NCBI RefSeq assembly: GCF_041381155.1
Contig: NC_091144.1
Coordinates: 19,415,544-19,479,543 of the forward strand
Reading direction: 5' to 3'
From: Argopecten irradians
Taxonomy: Eukaryota > Mollusca > Bivalvia > Pectinida > Pectinidae
DNA length: 64,000 nt
Below, one piece after another: positions 47,801 to 58,343 of this stretch; position 1 is the stretch's first letter, and every line of letters begins with the position of its first letter. Below the pieces are notes generated by a model. It did not search any database. It saw only the letters and a program-made list of their open reading frames with translations, and was not told the DNA's origin. The translations under genes and the position numbers were made by a program.

Positions 47801-50800
47801 GTCCGTCCGTCCGTCCGTCCGTCTGTCTGTCCGTCAACATTTCCTTTTAAATCGCTACTAGTCATAGAGTTCTGCATGGATTGTAACCAAATTTGGCCAC
47901 AAACATCCTTGGGGGAGGGGGAACAGAACTTGTATAAATTTTGGCTCTGACCCCCCGGGGGCAGGAGGGGCGGGGCCCAATATGGGAAATAGAGGTAAAT
48001 CCTATAAATCCCTACTTGTCCTAGAGTTCTGCATGGATTGTAACCAAATTTGGCCACAAACATCCTTAGGGGAGGGGGAACAGAACTTGTATAAATTTTG
48101 GCTCTGACCCCCTGGGGGCAGGAGGGGCGAGGCCCCATAGGGGAATTAGAGGTAAATCCTATAAATCGCTACTTGTCCTAGAGTTCTGCATGGAATGTAA
48201 CCAAATTTGGTCACAAACATCCTTGGGGGAAGGGGAACAGAACTTGTAAAAATTTTGGCTCTGGTCCCTCGGGGGCAGGGGGGGGGGCCCAATAGGGGAA
48301 ATAGAGGTAAATCCTTTAAATCCCTACTAGTCATAGAGTTTCTGAATGGAATGTAACCAAATTTGGCCACAAACATCCTTGGGGAAGGGGAACAGAACTT
48401 GTATAAATTTTGGCTCTGACCCCCCGGGGGCAGCAGGGGCGAGGCCCCATAGGGGAATTAGAGGTAAATCCTATAAATCGCTACTTGTCCTAGAGTTCTG
48501 CATGGAATGTAACCAAATTTGGTCACAAACATCCTTGGGGGAAGGGGAACAGAACTTTTATAAATTTTGGCTCTGGTCCCTCGGGGGCAGGAGGGGGGGC
48601 CCAATAGGGGAAATAGAGGTAAATCCTTTAAATCCCTACTAGTCATAGAGTTCTGAATGGAATGAAACCAAATTTGGCCACAAACATCCTTTGGGGAAGA
48701 GGAACAGAAACTTATATAAATTTTGGCTCTGGCCCCCCCGGGGGCTGGAGGGGTTGGGCCCAATAGAGGAAATAGAGGCAAATCCTTTAAATCGCTACTA
48801 GTCATAGAGTTTTTGCTTGGATTGTGACCAAATTTAGCCATAAACATCCTGGGGGGAAGGGGAAACAGAACTTGTGTAAAGTTTGGCTCTGGCCCCCAGG
48901 GGGCAGGACGGGTGGGGCCCAATAGGGGAAATAGAGGTAAATCCTATAGATCACTACTAGTCATAGAGTTCTGCATGGAATGTAAACACAATTTGGCCAC
49001 AAACATCCCTGGGCGGAAGGGGAACAGAACTTGTGTAAATTTTGGCTCTGGCCCCCCCAGGGCAGGACGGGTGGGGCCCAATAGGGAAATTAGAGGTAAA
49101 TCCTTTAAATCGCTACTTGTCCTAGAATTTTGCTTGGATTGTGACCAAATTTAGCCATAAACATCCTTGGGGGAAGGGTAAACATCCTTGGGGGAAGGGA
49201 AACAGAACTTGTGTAAATTTTGGCTCTGACCCCCTGGGGGCAGGAGGGGTGGGGCCCAATAGGGGATTTAGAGGTTAATATTATAATTCCTTCAGAAAAA
49301 ACAATGAACCTGTATTCAGAATATTACTTGGCATTACAAACCAGGTGAGCGATACAGGCCCTCTGGGCCTCTTGTTTTAAGTGCAACAGCATAACGTAGA
49401 AAAATGTATCATTTTCAGCATTTCCTCTTTGTATAACTCAAAAACTATCGAAGCAATTCTCATGAAATTTGGAACACAGTCACAGTATTATATATATATA
49501 TATATTTGTTGAAAATGATTAACAAATTGAATTAACTTAATAATTGAAGCTGGTATGACTGTATAACATTGGATAGTTTTAAAAGAGCCCTTTATTGTGT
49601 TTTACCCGACAGTGACTTAGTGAACAAAGGTTGCATCAGATCCGTCTCTCCATCCTTTCTTCCTTCTGTGAATCTGTCCTTCCACACATTGTCTTGTCCA
49701 TGACCTATCTCCTATAAGTAGTATTGTAAAAACAATAAGGCATCAGAACTAAGGGTAAAGGCTTTGTAATATGGGCTAATCTAGAGAATGTGTATGGTGT
49801 ACTAAAATAAGACCACCTATATTTTGACTTTTCATTCTCCGTTCCTTATTATTTTCCACCACAACTTGGTCTCAGCATTTTGTTCTAAAATTATAATTTT
49901 GATCGCCATGGAATTTTGTCAGGTCATTTCTGGTGATCAGCAGATGTGTCGACCGGTTTCATTTTTTTTTAGGTTTTTTTTTACCAGCATCCAAGATGGC
50001 CGCCACATTCTTTCATTGTTCAAAATTGAACTGCATATAGATATTTATTTACTGGTCCGATTTGCCTGTAATCGGTTTCAATATGTAGTTAAAATCAGAT
50101 TTTTAATTTTAAAGTGAAAAATACCATACTTAATGAAATAAAATAAAATAAAAAATCTGGCTGTTTGAAATTTTCTACCTGGTTCTTGGATTGAAGCAAG
50201 GATCCATTTCAGGGCCACTATTATTTGTTTTCTATTTTTAACTTATAGATCATAAGGTTACTAGTGACATATAACTACTTTGAGGTCATTTTTGTTGACC
50301 TGTAGATGTACAACTTTTGCAGACCAGGAACCAAGATGGCTACCACTGCATGCATTTGGTAAAATTGAACAAAAAGAAACATAATTGAGAACACAAATTT
50401 AATACAATTATAAACATCGCTGTGCCTAATATATTAACTTTAAATGACGTGACTTTTCAAAAAGCATTTTTCTGCTGTGAAATAAAAATTATTTACCGGT
50501 AAAACAATGTCAAATCATCATGCGGGGAGGTCACTCTTGTCAAACTAGGCTCTGTGGAGATTGGGGGAACTTTATGTAACAGCACCCATCACAATTAGAT
50601 CTTGTTAAATAATGACTTACTCTGTGCAATACGATTTTGTGAAATGCTATCTGAAATTTGGTCATATTAAACATTATTCAATTTCGCTGTGGGCAGTTAT
50701 ATATTGTACATGTGTTGGATACAGTATTGTAATTGAAAATCAAAATAAAGGGATACTTGGTCAGTAGGACTAGGGGTACTCCCTATCAACGACAATTTCA

Positions 50801-53800
50801 ACTATTGCAATACAATTTGTTTCACTATCAGATAATACATATTATGATAGTTAAATACTGCATACTACAATTGCAATAGTACTGTGAATTTGTGATAGTG
50901 TTGCATCTATTATATTCAAGTTGATGAATTGGTTGCCATGTCGTACATGAAGTAAAATATGGGTTTAGAGTTATATCCCTTTACCTTCTAACATTTAAAC
51001 ACACTCACTGATCACAATGGAGAAAAATGTCAGTATTTGTCCTATTTAATTTTGACATTTTTTCATATCTGTTTGGCTTTTACTGTATCAAATCACTATG
51101 AGTTCTTCATTTTAGTCTAAATTTCTGAAAAAAGCATTCCGACTACTGAAAGTCTTAATAGTTTGACATGCTTTCCGCAATATTGTTATCAACTTGTTTG
51201 TCATTGATTCATGATCAAATTTAGAGGCATGTAAACTGTAATCACAATATACATCAAATTTTTGATAATATTGTTAAACCCCTTTTTGTCAGACAATAGT
51301 CAAAAGTGTTCAATGATCTTTTTATCAACAAAAATTACTATGATCAAAACATTTTATAAATAAAAAACAACACCCCCACCCCTGCCCACTGCTAGAAGAT
51401 CTAATTTTTCTTACAGACTTATTTTCTTATGTTTCAGAACTTTGAAAGCGTTAAGTCCTAAAACGCCAGGATGGATGTCGGGAACACATGCAGTCTTCAA
51501 AACACCTGAATCACCGTCACCAAAGCAACTTAGGACTCGTCGGTAAACACCTATTTTATACACTATTGGCAGTTTTTAGGTCAACTGAGACGAAGTCTCA
51601 AGTGACCTATTTTAATCGTCTTTTGTCTGACGTGTTGTATGTCCATAAACAATTAACATTTTCGACTTCTTCTCCAAAACCACTGAAGCAATTTCAATGA
51701 AATTTTACACAAACCTTCTAAGGTGTAAGGCCAATCAAAATTGTGAATTATATGACCCTCAACCCCTAGGGGGCTGTGGGAGGGGCCAAAAGGGGTAAAA
51801 TTGGCTAAAATTTCAAAAATCATCTTCTCCACTCACAGATATGGTAGAATCAAATACTTTTCATGGATAGAAAGGTCTCAAGGCCCTCTACAAAAATTGT
51901 GAATTATAGGACCCTGGGTTATCAGGTTTCCCCCTGGGGAGGGATTAAGTTTACTATAATTTTGAGCATTATTTGGTCATTTATAATAGGAAACTAGTAA
52001 AATATTGTCAGAATTATCCCTATGAGATGGCCATTGAATTCTATTAATAAATTGTCCATGACTGACTCCCAGGCACCTTAGGGGTGGGGCCAAAAGGGGT
52101 CAAATTAGCTGAAACTACAAAAATCTTCTTCTGAAATTCGGAAACTGGTAGAATCAAATACTCTTCATAGATGGAAATGTCTTAAGGTCCTTTAAAAAAA
52201 ATGTGAATGATATGACTCTGGGTCTAGTGTTTCCCCCTGGGGAGGGGGTCAAGTTTATATAGGAAAAACACATTTATGATCATTAGGAAATGAGTCAAAC
52301 TGGGTTAGAATTATTAGCCTGAGATAGCATTTGAACATCATATCCATATTGGTCCTGGCCGACCCCCAGGGGCCAGAAGGGCGGAGCCAAAAGGGGTCAA
52401 AATGGATACCATTTCAAAAATCTTTCTTCTGAATTCACAGATTTGATGGAAGCAAATACTCTTCATAGATTAAAAAGTCAAATTTTTGAAAATACTGACT
52501 GACTTCAAGGGCCTGATGGGCCAATATATAGCGTTTATATGTCTTTGTTTCATTCTGTATTTGAATTCAGGTGACCGTTAAGGCCCATTGGCCTCTTGTT
52601 GACTTAAACTTGTATGGTTTGAGTCTAAGGAATTGCTTTCAGTAACCTTTTTACTCAGTAATTTAAGTGCCATTGGCCTATGACATTCTAATTTAAATGC
52701 CGTTGACCTAAGAAATGCTAATTTAAATGCTGTTGACTAGGGCTGCCGCGGTTCACCGGTATATTGGGGTATTGCAATGCACCACCAAAAAATATTGTAC
52801 CGCGATACAGTTTACATGTACCGGTTTTTTACGATATATTTTCTTAGTATCATAATTTCATTAATTTGATATAATTAAAACATCCTGTCATTAAAACAAA
52901 ACCAGCAAGTTATATTTGTTTTCCTTTTCCGATAATATGAAGCCATGTGGGTATCCCTTTCGTTTTCATTAGATTCAGATGTCGGTCAAATGTTTGTAAC
53001 TAACGTGTATAATGTTCAAATGATTCAAACATTTGAATGACGTTGAATATAAACAATATGACATTAGGCTAGTTTCTGAAATATTATCAAGCTGATTCGC
53101 TCCATCAATCAACAAAACCGGAATATATAATTCTCTAAACACATTTAAGGCCCGGTGAATACATGGCTGCAGGGATTTTGCCAGCTATTTCAGGCTTCAT
53201 CGTCCGCCGCCATTTTCGATTTCCTACACGTGTCAAAACAACACTGCAAGCTGATCAGCCCTTTGAAGTTTAATCACGATCGTAAGCTTATTTTGCCAGG
53301 ACAATTGTACGTAAATTTGTTCATCATTTAGGTTCAAAAGTGTACATATTTGCAGACACTATCATGTTTAGTTATTGCATTATTAGGTTACGATCGTCTG
53401 TAGCTTAGCGTTTTCACAAACAGACTCGTATTTTTTTAAAACAAGAACCTCACATTTGAACATTTTTGTTACTCAACAACACGGTTCAAATCGATGTAAA
53501 ACTACATAACATAGCACTGTATGTTTGTATAATGTAAAGGGTGTTTTTATTATGGAATATATACAAAATAGACACCACATATGTTAAGGTCAAAATATTG
53601 CAATACATATCACAATAAAGTTGTTGTGTATCGCAATATATCGTGGTACGCTTCTGCCGTATCGCGGCAGCCCTACTGTTGACCTATATCTGACATGGAT
53701 ATATATACTGTTCTTGTCATTATAAAACAACAAATTGAGTCTTAGAAACTGATATAAATCAATGCTGTATATTTTGGGGTATATTTGTGAATCTTGGTTT

Positions 53801-55870
53801 CAATAAACATGAAAAACAATCAAATCTGTCTTATGTTTGAAATGAAATATGTTGTTTGTATCTTGCTAACAAAGACATAACTTTTTGGGTCTTACTAAAA
53901 TTATGAATACATGCATGTGTGACATGATTATTGTTCATTAATGAAAAGACTTTGAAACCTCTTTTGTGCATTTTTCCTCAAATATATATACATGTATATG
54001 AAAAATCATATGGGAAAGAACCAGCAGAAAAGTTATTAAAAGCAACCACTGTTTATAGTACTGCAATGATAAACCATGGGGTGATATAACATGGTATAAG
54101 CTACAATGCTAAATTCAGACTTTTTCAAGGTTATTAGTTAAGTCGAAAATAAATTTTCCCATTATGCTGTGTCATTAAACTAAGTTTTTGTTTGTTTTGT
54201 ATTCTAGGTCATCTATGTACCCGTCAAACTTTGAACTGAAGAGCAAGACATCAAAATTGGGACTTAAAGAAAAACAACTTATACGTTCCCCACCAGTGGC
54301 AAAACGCACTAGAAGGTCATCCATATACCAGAAGTCTACCATGACTTTAGTAGATATTCCTCTTTCTCCCGAAAAACCCAAGTCCAAAATGGCATCCCCT
54401 AAAGGTGTTAAAACCAGGACAAGGAGGTCGTCTGTCTATCACAGAGGTGGAAGTGCTAAACTTGTACAGATCACAGAAGAATCAACAGTTACGCAAAAGA
54501 CCAAAACAATACCAATATCAGTCAAACCTTTCACTAATGTGAAATCTCAGGATAAATCTACTTCCAGTCAGCCAGTTAAACAGGAAAATGCCCGGCCACC
54601 TCGACCGGCACCAAAGTCCTTACCACAGAAGAGGAAGGTACAGACTCCAGACAAGTCCCCACAGGCAAAGAGAGCCAAGGTCAGTAGTCCAACATCTCCA
54701 GTGATAGCAGCAAAACAGGTCAAAAGTCCTCCCGGGGATTCTGCATCTAGATCTTCAACAAAGAAAACCAGTTCCCCTACAAAAGAGTTGACTTGGAAAA
54801 CTCCTGCAAAATCTTCAAGATCATCTCGTAGCACTCCTGTGTTGCAAGTTGAGGTTTCATCCAAGACAAAGTCAACATCAGTTAAAAAGACGCCAGTGCA
54901 AAAGATAAAATCACCAACAGAGCAAACTGCAAAGACACCAGCTGCAAAAGCACCTGTTCAGAGTAAGGAAAAAAAACTAGTTGCGAAAACACCTGTTCAG
55001 AGTAAAGCAAAAACACCAGCTGCGAAAACACCTGTTCAGAGTAAGGCAAAAACACCAGCAGCAAAAACACCAGCTGTGAAAACACCAGCTGTGAAAACAC
55101 CTGTTCAGAGTAAGGCAAAAACACCAGCTGTGAAAACTCCTGTTCAGAGTAAGGCAAAAACACCAGCTGTGAAAACACCTGTTCAGAGTAAAGCAAAAAC
55201 ACCAGCTGTGAAACCTCCTGTTCAGAGTAAAGCAAAAACACCAGCAGCAAAAACACCAGCTGTGAAACCTCCTGTTCAGAGTAAGGCAAAAACACCAGGT
55301 CAGAGTAAGGCGAAAACACCAGCTGCGAAAACACCTGTTCAAAGTAAGGCAAAAACACCAGCTGTGAAAACTCCTGTTGAGAGTAAAGCAAAGACACCAG
55401 TTACAAAGAAAAGTCCTGGAAGAAGGGCGAAAGAATCCTCACCAATGAAAGACACTCCAGTTATTGGGTCTAAAGTTTTAACACAAAGTAACCATGTGAA
55501 AAATGTACAGAAAAGAAAATTGTCTGAAGAAACTGTTGATACCAAGAGTCCTCAACCCCTCAAGAAGTACAAGGCTGCTGAAAATGTAAAACCCAAATCT
55601 GTCATTGTACAATCTCCAGATAGTAGTGCGAAAAGACTGAAGACCCCCAAGAAACTTCCAAAAACACCAGTAGTTAAACGCAAAACAACTCCTGCCAGGC
55701 ATGCTGAGGTAGAAGCACAGACCATAGATGTGATTCCTGTCCAAGCAGACCAGGAATATGAGCCATTTAACGCTACACTGATTGATGAGGCAAACACATC
55801 TATAATGAGCCAGACAAGTAATGGACTTGATACAACATATTCACACTCATCGCGCTGTATTATCCTCTAG
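41820..55870 (+). CDS. KTP-repeat, Ki-67-like chromatin protein with CaaX box
   Basis: Three coding exons, 41820-41899, 51438-51542 and 54208-55870, join in frame (615 residues); a 5' leader exon probably ends at about 40609. The protein is basic and disordered. Residues 37-55 (PGWMSGTHAVFKTPESPSP) resemble the LxGxxxxFKTP core of Ki-67 repeats. TRRSS[MIV]Y occurs three times (60-66, 96-102, 133-139). Residues about 304-460 are some eleven copies of an 11-residue repeat, TPVQSKAKTPA, with many minimal Cdk sites (TP). The last residues RCIIL form a CaaX box predicting geranylgeranylation. It is likely nuclear or chromosome-bound in mitosis, by analogy with Ki-67; that role is inferred. Upstream in-frame codons (YWIR) are open to the acceptor at 41807, so a longer N-terminus is possible. 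Confidence 0.8.
41900..44843 (+). other. intron between coding exons 1 and 2 of the KTP gene
   Basis: AT-rich, no exon seen. It holds GGTTACGGACACTAC at 42841-42855 and 43195-43209 and its inverse (one change) at 44281-44295. The stretch 43195-44295 has these as inverted ends and may be a 1.1-kb non-autonomous element. Confidence 0.45.
44844..47047 (+). mobile_element. TTAA-type MITE, split by an inserted tandem-repeat element
   Basis: The left end TTAAAGGGCCACTACCTTTC and the inverse of the right end TTAAAGCCCATACTACCATT are inverted termini. The left 37 bp and the right part from about 46650 align with the uninterrupted copy at 62466-62862 (CCGAAACGGCTTTTA; GTCGCA; ACGCGGGTC; CCGCCAGACACGGCAAA). 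The interruption is exactly the element at 44881-46649. Confidence 0.7.
44881..46649 (+). mobile_element. tandem-repeat (Helentron/pearl-like) element with ten ~159-bp units
   Basis: The 5' end TTTTAGCTCACCTGGCCC, then AAAGGGCCGGTGAGCT, forms a hairpin. A GTCC-rich stretch follows, then about ten diverged units of 155-163 bp (landmarks ATAAATCGCTACTTGTCC, CATGGATTGTAACC, AAATTTGGCC, CATCCTTGGGG, CTCTGACCCCC, GGGGCGGGGCCCAATAGG). The 3' end is CAGGCCCTCTGGGCCTCTTG then TT, again with a hairpin. Non-autonomous elements with such tandem cores are common in bivalves; the assignment to Helentrons is by analogy. Open frames on the minus strand are repeat artefacts. Confidence 0.75.
47048..47743. 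repeat. intron sequence with GGTTACGGACACTAC palindromes
   Basis: At 47205-47243 the motif and its exact inverse form a 39-bp hairpin with a 9-base loop. A third copy at 47384-47398 faces the inverse at 47229, enclosing about 170 bp. The rest shows no feature. Confidence 0.6.
47744..49376 (+). mobile_element. second tandem-repeat (Helentron/pearl-like) element, nine units
   Basis: Same organisation and orientation as 44881-46649. It has a 5' hairpin TTTTAGCTCACCTGGCCC / GGGCCAGTGAGCT, a longer (GTCC)n run at 47795-47840, about nine units of 155-160 bp, and 3' GCCCTCTGGGCCTCTTGTT. The units carry GGCCACAAACATCC where the other element mostly has GGCCAGAAACATCC, so each array has been homogenised separately. 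Confidence 0.75.
49377..51437 (+). other. intron of the KTP gene, with AAGATGGCC repeat fragments
   Basis: No exon. Two related segments, near 49915-50040 and 50280-50370, share GGTCATTT..TG.TGA.C..CAGATGT and CCAAGATGGC, and resemble part of the element at 58344-58603. They may be decayed tandem-repeat-element units. A (TA)n run lies at about 49489-49505. Confidence 0.4.
51574..52600 (+). mobile_element. tandem-repeat element of a second subfamily, three ~300-bp units
   Basis: It starts TTTTTAGGTCAACTGAGAC, then GAAGTCTCAAGTGACCT, a long 5' hairpin, and ends AAGGCCCATTGGCCTCTTG then TT. Three internal units share GGGGCCAAAAGGGGT, TGGTAGAATCAAATAC, TTCAT.GAT and TTTCCCCCTGGGGAGGG. It begins only 31 bp after the donor of the exon at 51438-51542. 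The reversed fragment at 7651 belongs here. Confidence 0.7.
52655..52737 (+). repeat. 2.6 copies of a ~31-bp tandem repeat
   Basis: TAATTTAA(G/A)TGCC(A/G)TTG(G/A)CCTA units run directly up to the hAT element. The last unit supplies its CTGTTGAC target duplication. Confidence 0.6.
52738..53675. mobile_element. non-autonomous hAT element with perfect 8-bp target duplication
   Basis: It begins TAGGGCTGCCGCGGTTCACC and ends GTATCGCGGCAGCCCTA, hAT-type inverted ends. It is flanked on both sides by CTGTTGAC (52730-52737 and 53676-53683), exactly the 8-bp duplication hAT transposases make. The inner arms GGTATATTGGGGTATTGCAA and its mirror near 53630 extend the inverted repeat. At 938 bp it has no transposase frame, so it would need help in trans. 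The perfect duplication suggests a fairly recent insertion. Confidence 0.85.
53684..54207 (+). other. 3' part of the last intron of the KTP gene
   Basis: No feature beyond the acceptor TTTTGTATTCTAG before 54208. Confidence 0.5.
54931..55400 (+). repeat. coding minisatellite of the KTP gene
   Basis: About eleven copies of a ~33-bp unit (CCTGTTCAGAGTAAGGCAAA then AACACCAGCTG), with shorter AAAACACCAGCTGTG inserts. The unit length is a multiple of three, so copy number can change without loss of frame. Confidence 0.85.
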
Positions 55871-56751
55871 TCTTAGAACAGGACTAAGAATAGATTTAGA
55901 TTTTTGGCCGATATCTGCCAATCAGAGAAAATTTCATTATGTGTGCCACAACAAAAACTGTAAAGATTTTGTAAATAGATATCTCTAATGGTTTCTGAGA
56001 ATTGACTGTAATTGTCAATTTTCACATAAGTTGTATAGACATACCGGTAATAATTTGTTCATGAATAATTTCCGATTCATAAGCAATTTTTTCTCTGGTC
56101 CTGACTTCAGAAGATAAGTTCTGTAAGACCTCTGGGTTCATTTGTTCAAAAGATGAATTGGCTCATCACAGTTTAAGGACAGTTTTCCAATTATGAAAAA
56201 ACAAACATTCTTGCTAAATTAACTTGATAAAGTTTTGATAACACTTTGAAGTATTTTATCTTTTACTTACTTGCTCATTTTAGACCACAGCTTTTGCAAC
56301 AAATGAGAAATTAAAAGTTGGATAAGTTTATTGCCTTTTGAACAAGCAGGACATGTATTTTAGAGCATCTCGGGTCAGGATCGGAGAAACCTTGACAAGC
56401 TAGATGAGTTCTGATACAGTTCAGGCTGCGTGTAAGAGTCAGCTTAAATTTGTAATATATAGGGATATGTAATTTTGATTTATATTTAAATGTCTTATTT
56501 AAAAACTATGTTTGTGTCTGTATATTATCTGTTTGGTGTATTGCTGTAGATTTTATCAAAGTAGATTTAGATTTTATTTATTTTTTTATGGCATTAAGTT
56601 TATTTTTAGTCTTCAAAACATATTTTCTTTTATTTTAAGTATTCTATCAGATTATTTTATTATTACCCAAGTCTGTTTTACATATGACAAATCATATTTA
56701 AACCTTTACCTGAATTGCAAACACAAAACTTTATTTGCAGCATAAATAATA
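55871..56751 (+). other. probable 3' UTR of the KTP gene
   Basis: The first clear AATAAA on the plus strand is at about 56746-56751 (CATAAATAATAAATC). No coding content before it. Confidence 0.4.
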
Positions 56752-57468
56752 AATCAGATCCTATTTTTGTACAGGGTTTTGTATGGAGATTATAATATGT
56801 ACTAGAGTCTTGGTGCTACTTGGCTACAGTAGCTGTGTCTATCAAATGTTTTCCTTTTTCTCTTCTTCTTTCATTCCTTCTTTGCTCACATATAATCTAC
56901 ATCTTGTAAATATACAGTATATATATTCTTTGTTTCAATAAGATGAGACTATATTTCTATATATTAGGACAAGATGTTTTAGTTATTGCTTTATTTGACA
57001 TTTAAAGTGATGTGTAGTATATGTATGTCATTTGATATATATGGTGTCTGTCATGTGACATGTGTGTGTAAGGGTGTGTCATGTTGTGTGTAGTACTAAT
57101 ATGTGTGTCTTGACATGTGTGTTTGGAGGTTAAAAAGGTAATACATTCATGTATGATTGTGATTTGTATGTAGTGATCTTTAGTTGAAGGTTGACAGCTG
57201 GATAACATGTAATGATTGAATGATGGGAAGTGTATCTATGAATGCTTGTGTGTAACAGAAGGTTATATGGGAACATGTGGTGTGGTGGTTTTTGTGTATA
57301 GGTAGTTTGAGGAGAATACATACTGATAGGTATACTGGTATTTGTATGATGCTTGTGTGTACGGTATATTTGTGTGTGTGTGTGTGTGTAATGTATGTAT
57401 AGGTTAATCTCTCAGGGACCATTTCAATCGTCTGATGGAATGGATTAAGTGATGACTTCATACATTTT
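56752..57468. other. intergenic, GT-rich
   Basis: 57000-57400 is rich in GT and ATGTGTGT on the plus strand, with a (GT)9 run near 57370. Apparent His/Thr-rich frames on the minus strand are a by-product of this. No gene is seen. Confidence 0.5.
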
Positions 57469-57601
57469 AGTAGTCCGCTAAACCTGCCTATATTATAAGG
57501 CTTTTTGATTGATTTTTTTTTTTGGCCTAATATGTATATCAGGCATTAGGTAAAAAAAAAAAATTAAAGCCTTTTTATATAAACAGGTTTAGCGAACTAA
57601 C
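57469..57601. mobile_element. 133-bp palindromic MITE
   Basis: The left arm TTAGTAGTCCGCTAAACCTG...AAGGCTTT mirrors the right arm AAAGCC...CAGGTTTAGCGAACTAA. A T-rich/A-rich middle forms part of the same fold. Confidence 0.7.
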
Positions 57602-57773
57602 ATTTTAGAAGCTGTTTGTAGAATTTCCCCTAACTGTTGGAGCGAAATAATAAAACTACCCATAGCTTCATTTTCGGAGCTTGTTGTTATGTGAAATTCT
57701 TCCGCTTGTTGGTGAGAAATTAGTTTGAGTAATGTGCTACATTTTAGTAGCTGTTTTCTGTGTGCTTGCAATC

Positions 57774-57892
57774 ACAAGGACTTGATACGATTTTCCAACC
57801 AACGGTCAATACCATGTATACATGTACATAATATAGATACTATAATACATATATCTATTGACCGTTAGTTGGAAAATTGTGCCAAGTCCCTG
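57774..57892. mobile_element. 119-bp palindromic MITE
   Basis: AAGGACTTGATACGATTTTC, then CAACCAACGGTCAAT, mirrors the right arm ATTGACCGTTAGTTGGAAAA then TTGTGCCAAGTCC. The centre is ATAC-rich. Confidence 0.7.
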
Positions 57893-57984
57893 TGCATGAG
57901 ATGTGTGGAAATTGTATGAATGAAATGTGTTAAATGATTGTATTGATGTACAATTTTTCTGTTCAAGCTAGTCGACGAAGAAAC

Positions 57985-58258
57985 CATCTTTGATACTCCA
58001 GGGGTTACTATCATTAATCAGTTGGCAACAGAGTTGACACAGGTAATTTGATCCTTTGATGCATATCAAAGAAATTTTATAACTTTGGTTGACTGTGTGA
58101 CTTTGAAGTTTGTTTTTGCTTTCTGTTATCTTCAAAGGAAGTCTCTGCAGGTTATGATTGGTTAGATTTTTTCTCCTGAACTACCTCCAGTTTTACTATG
58201 AGATAGTTTAGGGGTGGATATAACATTCGTGGTAGTAACCTCGGAAGTATCAAGGATG
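57985..58258 (-). mobile_element. MITE, CATCCTC family, copy D (reversed interior)
   Basis: The ends are CATCTTTGATACTCCAGGGG and the inverse TAGTAACCTCGGAAGTAT then CAAGGATG. Interior blocks seen in copies A and B (TTTGATG...ATCAAA, CTTCAAAGGAAGTCT, CAGGTTATGATTGG) occur here in the opposite order and strand. Confidence 0.65.
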
Positions 58259-58343
58259 CGAGGAACCATACATGGTCACAACATTTTGATGAATATATAT
58301 TTTGTAATTAATATGATGATGAAATATTGCTTAATGGGGAACC

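Noticed and set aside
45119-48922. Many open frames on both strands rich in FYPSPKDVSGQIW-type repeats
   Set aside because: They arise from the tandem units of the two array elements; frames change between units and no single start fits.
54882-55397. Minus-strand frame of about 170 residues across the KTP array
   Set aside because: Shadow of the plus-strand coding minisatellite; Phe/Leu/Ser pattern with no domain.
57002-57461. His/Thr/Tyr-rich minus-strand frames
   Set aside because: By-product of GT-rich simple sequence on the plus strand.
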